DNA from: Rhizophagus irregularis
Lineage: Eukaryota > Glomeromycota > Glomeromycetes > Glomerales > Glomeraceae
Length of the DNA stretch: 64,000 nucleotides
NCBI RefSeq assembly: GCF_026210795.1
Contig: NC_089429.1
Coordinates: 682,001-746,000, forward strand
Reading direction: 5' to 3'
A model generated the notes under the pieces. It saw only the letters and a list, made by a program, of their open reading frames with translations. It was not told where the DNA came from and did not search any database. The position numbers were made by a program, and so were the translations under genes. Numbering within the stretch: position 1 is the first letter of the stretch; the number at the start of each line of letters is the position of its first letter. This document shows positions 62,434-64,000 of the stretch, one piece after another.

Positions 62434-64000
62434 ATGTCTAATATTACCCTCTCTTGTCTTATTCAAGGAACAAGCCTTGATAAGTATTTTAAGATTACTA
62501 TCGACAAGAACAATGACATTTCTGATCTTAAGGATATCGTTTGGAATAAAAATAAGACCACCTTTTCCAACATTGATGCTAATAACCTAATTCTATGGAA
62601 AGTAAAAATTCCCATCAGCGACAAGGCGAAGTTCAAACAACTTGATTTCACCGAGTCAACTATTGAGGGCGATTTGGGTGGTACTAAGATAAATGATGCA
62701 TCTGATGAAATTAAAGATGTCTTCGGTAATTCTCCCGTGAGAAAACATATTCATATTATCATTGGACAACCTACTATTGTACAACTCACAACTACCACAC
62801 GCGCGTTGAATCAAGAGACGCAAAGCTTAGCTAACGAATATAATGGTAGAAGCTTATTTTCAGGTAATTATTTATTTACTTTAAACAGATTTAAAAGTTT
62901 AGTTAATAAGAAGTTTAGTCATGCCTCTATGACTTTACCAAATTTATTTATTTCGACAAGTTTCTTTTTTTCTTATCAAAAGACGAAATATATTGATACT
63001 GATTTTAATATCTTACTCATTTCTCAAAGATAATCTTTTTTCTAATCGTGAAACATCTGACATTTCCAAAAATGACCAACCCGATAAGAAAAATTCTCGT
63101 GAATATATTACTAATACGAGATCCAGACAATCATCACATAATAACTCCTTACGATCTGAATTTAGACAAGGTATTTTTTTTTTCCGGCGAAACTTTTTTT
63201 ATATTAATAATAGAAAAATTATTGACGCAAAGTTAATTTTCTAAAAGGTTTAAATTATGATGAAACCAATATATTCGGACTTTCGTTATACAATCAAAAT
63301 AAACAGAATAGTGGAATTAATAATCGAACTGGATTTAACCTATCCGGTCAATCGCCATGTACTTGTAAAATTCTTTTATTGGGCGGAACTGGAACCGGAA
63401 AGTCAACGATCATTAATATGATGGCAAATTATTTTCTGGATGGTACTTTAGAAAATCCAAAAGTCGTTATTCCAACTAAATATTTTGAAGTTACTGAAAA
63501 TGGTACTGTTTTAAAGTCGTTATAAAATTATTTTAAAATTCAGTTTATTGAAGGTATTAATTTTCTTTATCAAATCTTATTTCAGCTTTTGGAAGAAATG
63601 ATACTGAAGCGAAAGTTGGAGATGTAACTAGGAGTCAGACAACAAAATGTTGCAATTACGAATTTAAACATCCAGAAAATCCATCTTGTAATTTTGTCTT
63701 CATCGACACTCCAGGAATGAGTGATACGAATGGAATAGAGCAAGATGACAAGAATATTCAAGAGATTATTAATACAGCAATTGATGCCGGATCATTAACT
63801 GCCATCATTATTATTGCTAGTGGTACCGAAGCTAGAGTAACTCCAACAATAAAAAATACTTTAACTCGTCTGGCGAACAATCTTCCTGATGAAATTGTCT
63901 CAAATAATCTCCTACTTATTTTAACAAAGTGTACAAAATCTAGTGCTAGTTTCTCTGAGGATGTTTTTGCAAAAGAAATCGCGAAGCCAAAGGTTAGTAT
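62434..64000 (+). CDS. Crinkler-domain AIG1-like GTPase, copy 3 (cut by window end)
   Basis: Exons seen: 62434-62863, 63030-63170, 63248-63502, 63586-63992; the donor GTTAGT follows and the rest lies outside. CRN domain: LSCLIQGTSLDKYFKITIDK, then DANNLILWKVKIPI. GTPase: GGTGTGKST, FIDTPGMSDTNG, LILTKC. It is closest to copy 2 (same exon lengths 141, 255 and 407). Its first exon is a fusion: exons 1 and 2 of the other copies are joined by a deletion that removed intron 1, leaving LANEYNGRSLFS in frame. No stops or frameshifts in the visible part. Confidence 0.9.

Overview
The window looks like nuclear DNA of an arbuscular mycorrhizal fungus (Glomeromycotina, most likely Rhizophagus or a close relative). 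It is very AT-rich, genes have many short GT-AG introns, and the gene content is typical of these fungi: LRR-type F-box proteins, TKL-like kinases with an acidic tail, Crinkler (CRN) N-terminal domains, a PD-(D/E)XK protein and a small secreted Cys-rich peptide. Mobile elements and their relics fill more than half of the window. The organism call is inference from sequence style, not from a search.

Layout. 1-11 kb: minisatellites, foldback and MITE-like repeats, a small secreted-peptide gene (2909-3202), a decayed solo LTR (about 5730-6305) and an F-box pseudogene (6705-8138). 11-14 kb: an intact F-box gene (11105-12577) and an aldo/keto reductase pseudogene. 15.3-26.3 kb: a complete, apparently very young Ty3/gypsy LTR retrotransposon with 611-bp LTRs that look identical. 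It encodes a leader ORF, a 1195-aa Gag, a protease in frame behind a UGA-CUA stop, RT-RNase H, a small coiled-coil ORF, and an integrase ORF whose first 215 or so residues look like a thymidylate/dNMP kinase. 26.5-34.5 kb: a near full-length LINE on the minus strand with a 15-16 bp target duplication, inserted in an older Helitron-like repeat. 35.1-38.1 kb: a candidate non-autonomous Helitron and an 891-bp Tc1/mariner-like element.

38-64 kb holds three paralogous genes (39295-41966, 56076-58953, 62434-window end), each a Crinkler N-terminal domain joined to an AIG1-like GTPase, a Cys/His-rich module and a coiled coil. They lie in duplicated blocks that share upstream DNA, and two blocks carry remains of a downstream coiled-coil gene. 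Between them are a frameshifted F-box gene on the minus strand, a protein kinase gene with a chain of phase-1 micro-exons (47048-49619), a kinase-tail relic, and a PD-(D/E)XK nuclease-like gene with an in-frame TAA.

The most unusual items are the kinase-integrase fusion, the UGA-CUA gag-pro junction and a tRNA-like sequence matching the primer site, all in the LTR element; the CRN-GTPase family; and a MITE family with CCCTATAA ends and 3-bp target duplications, one copy of which sits in a kinase intron.
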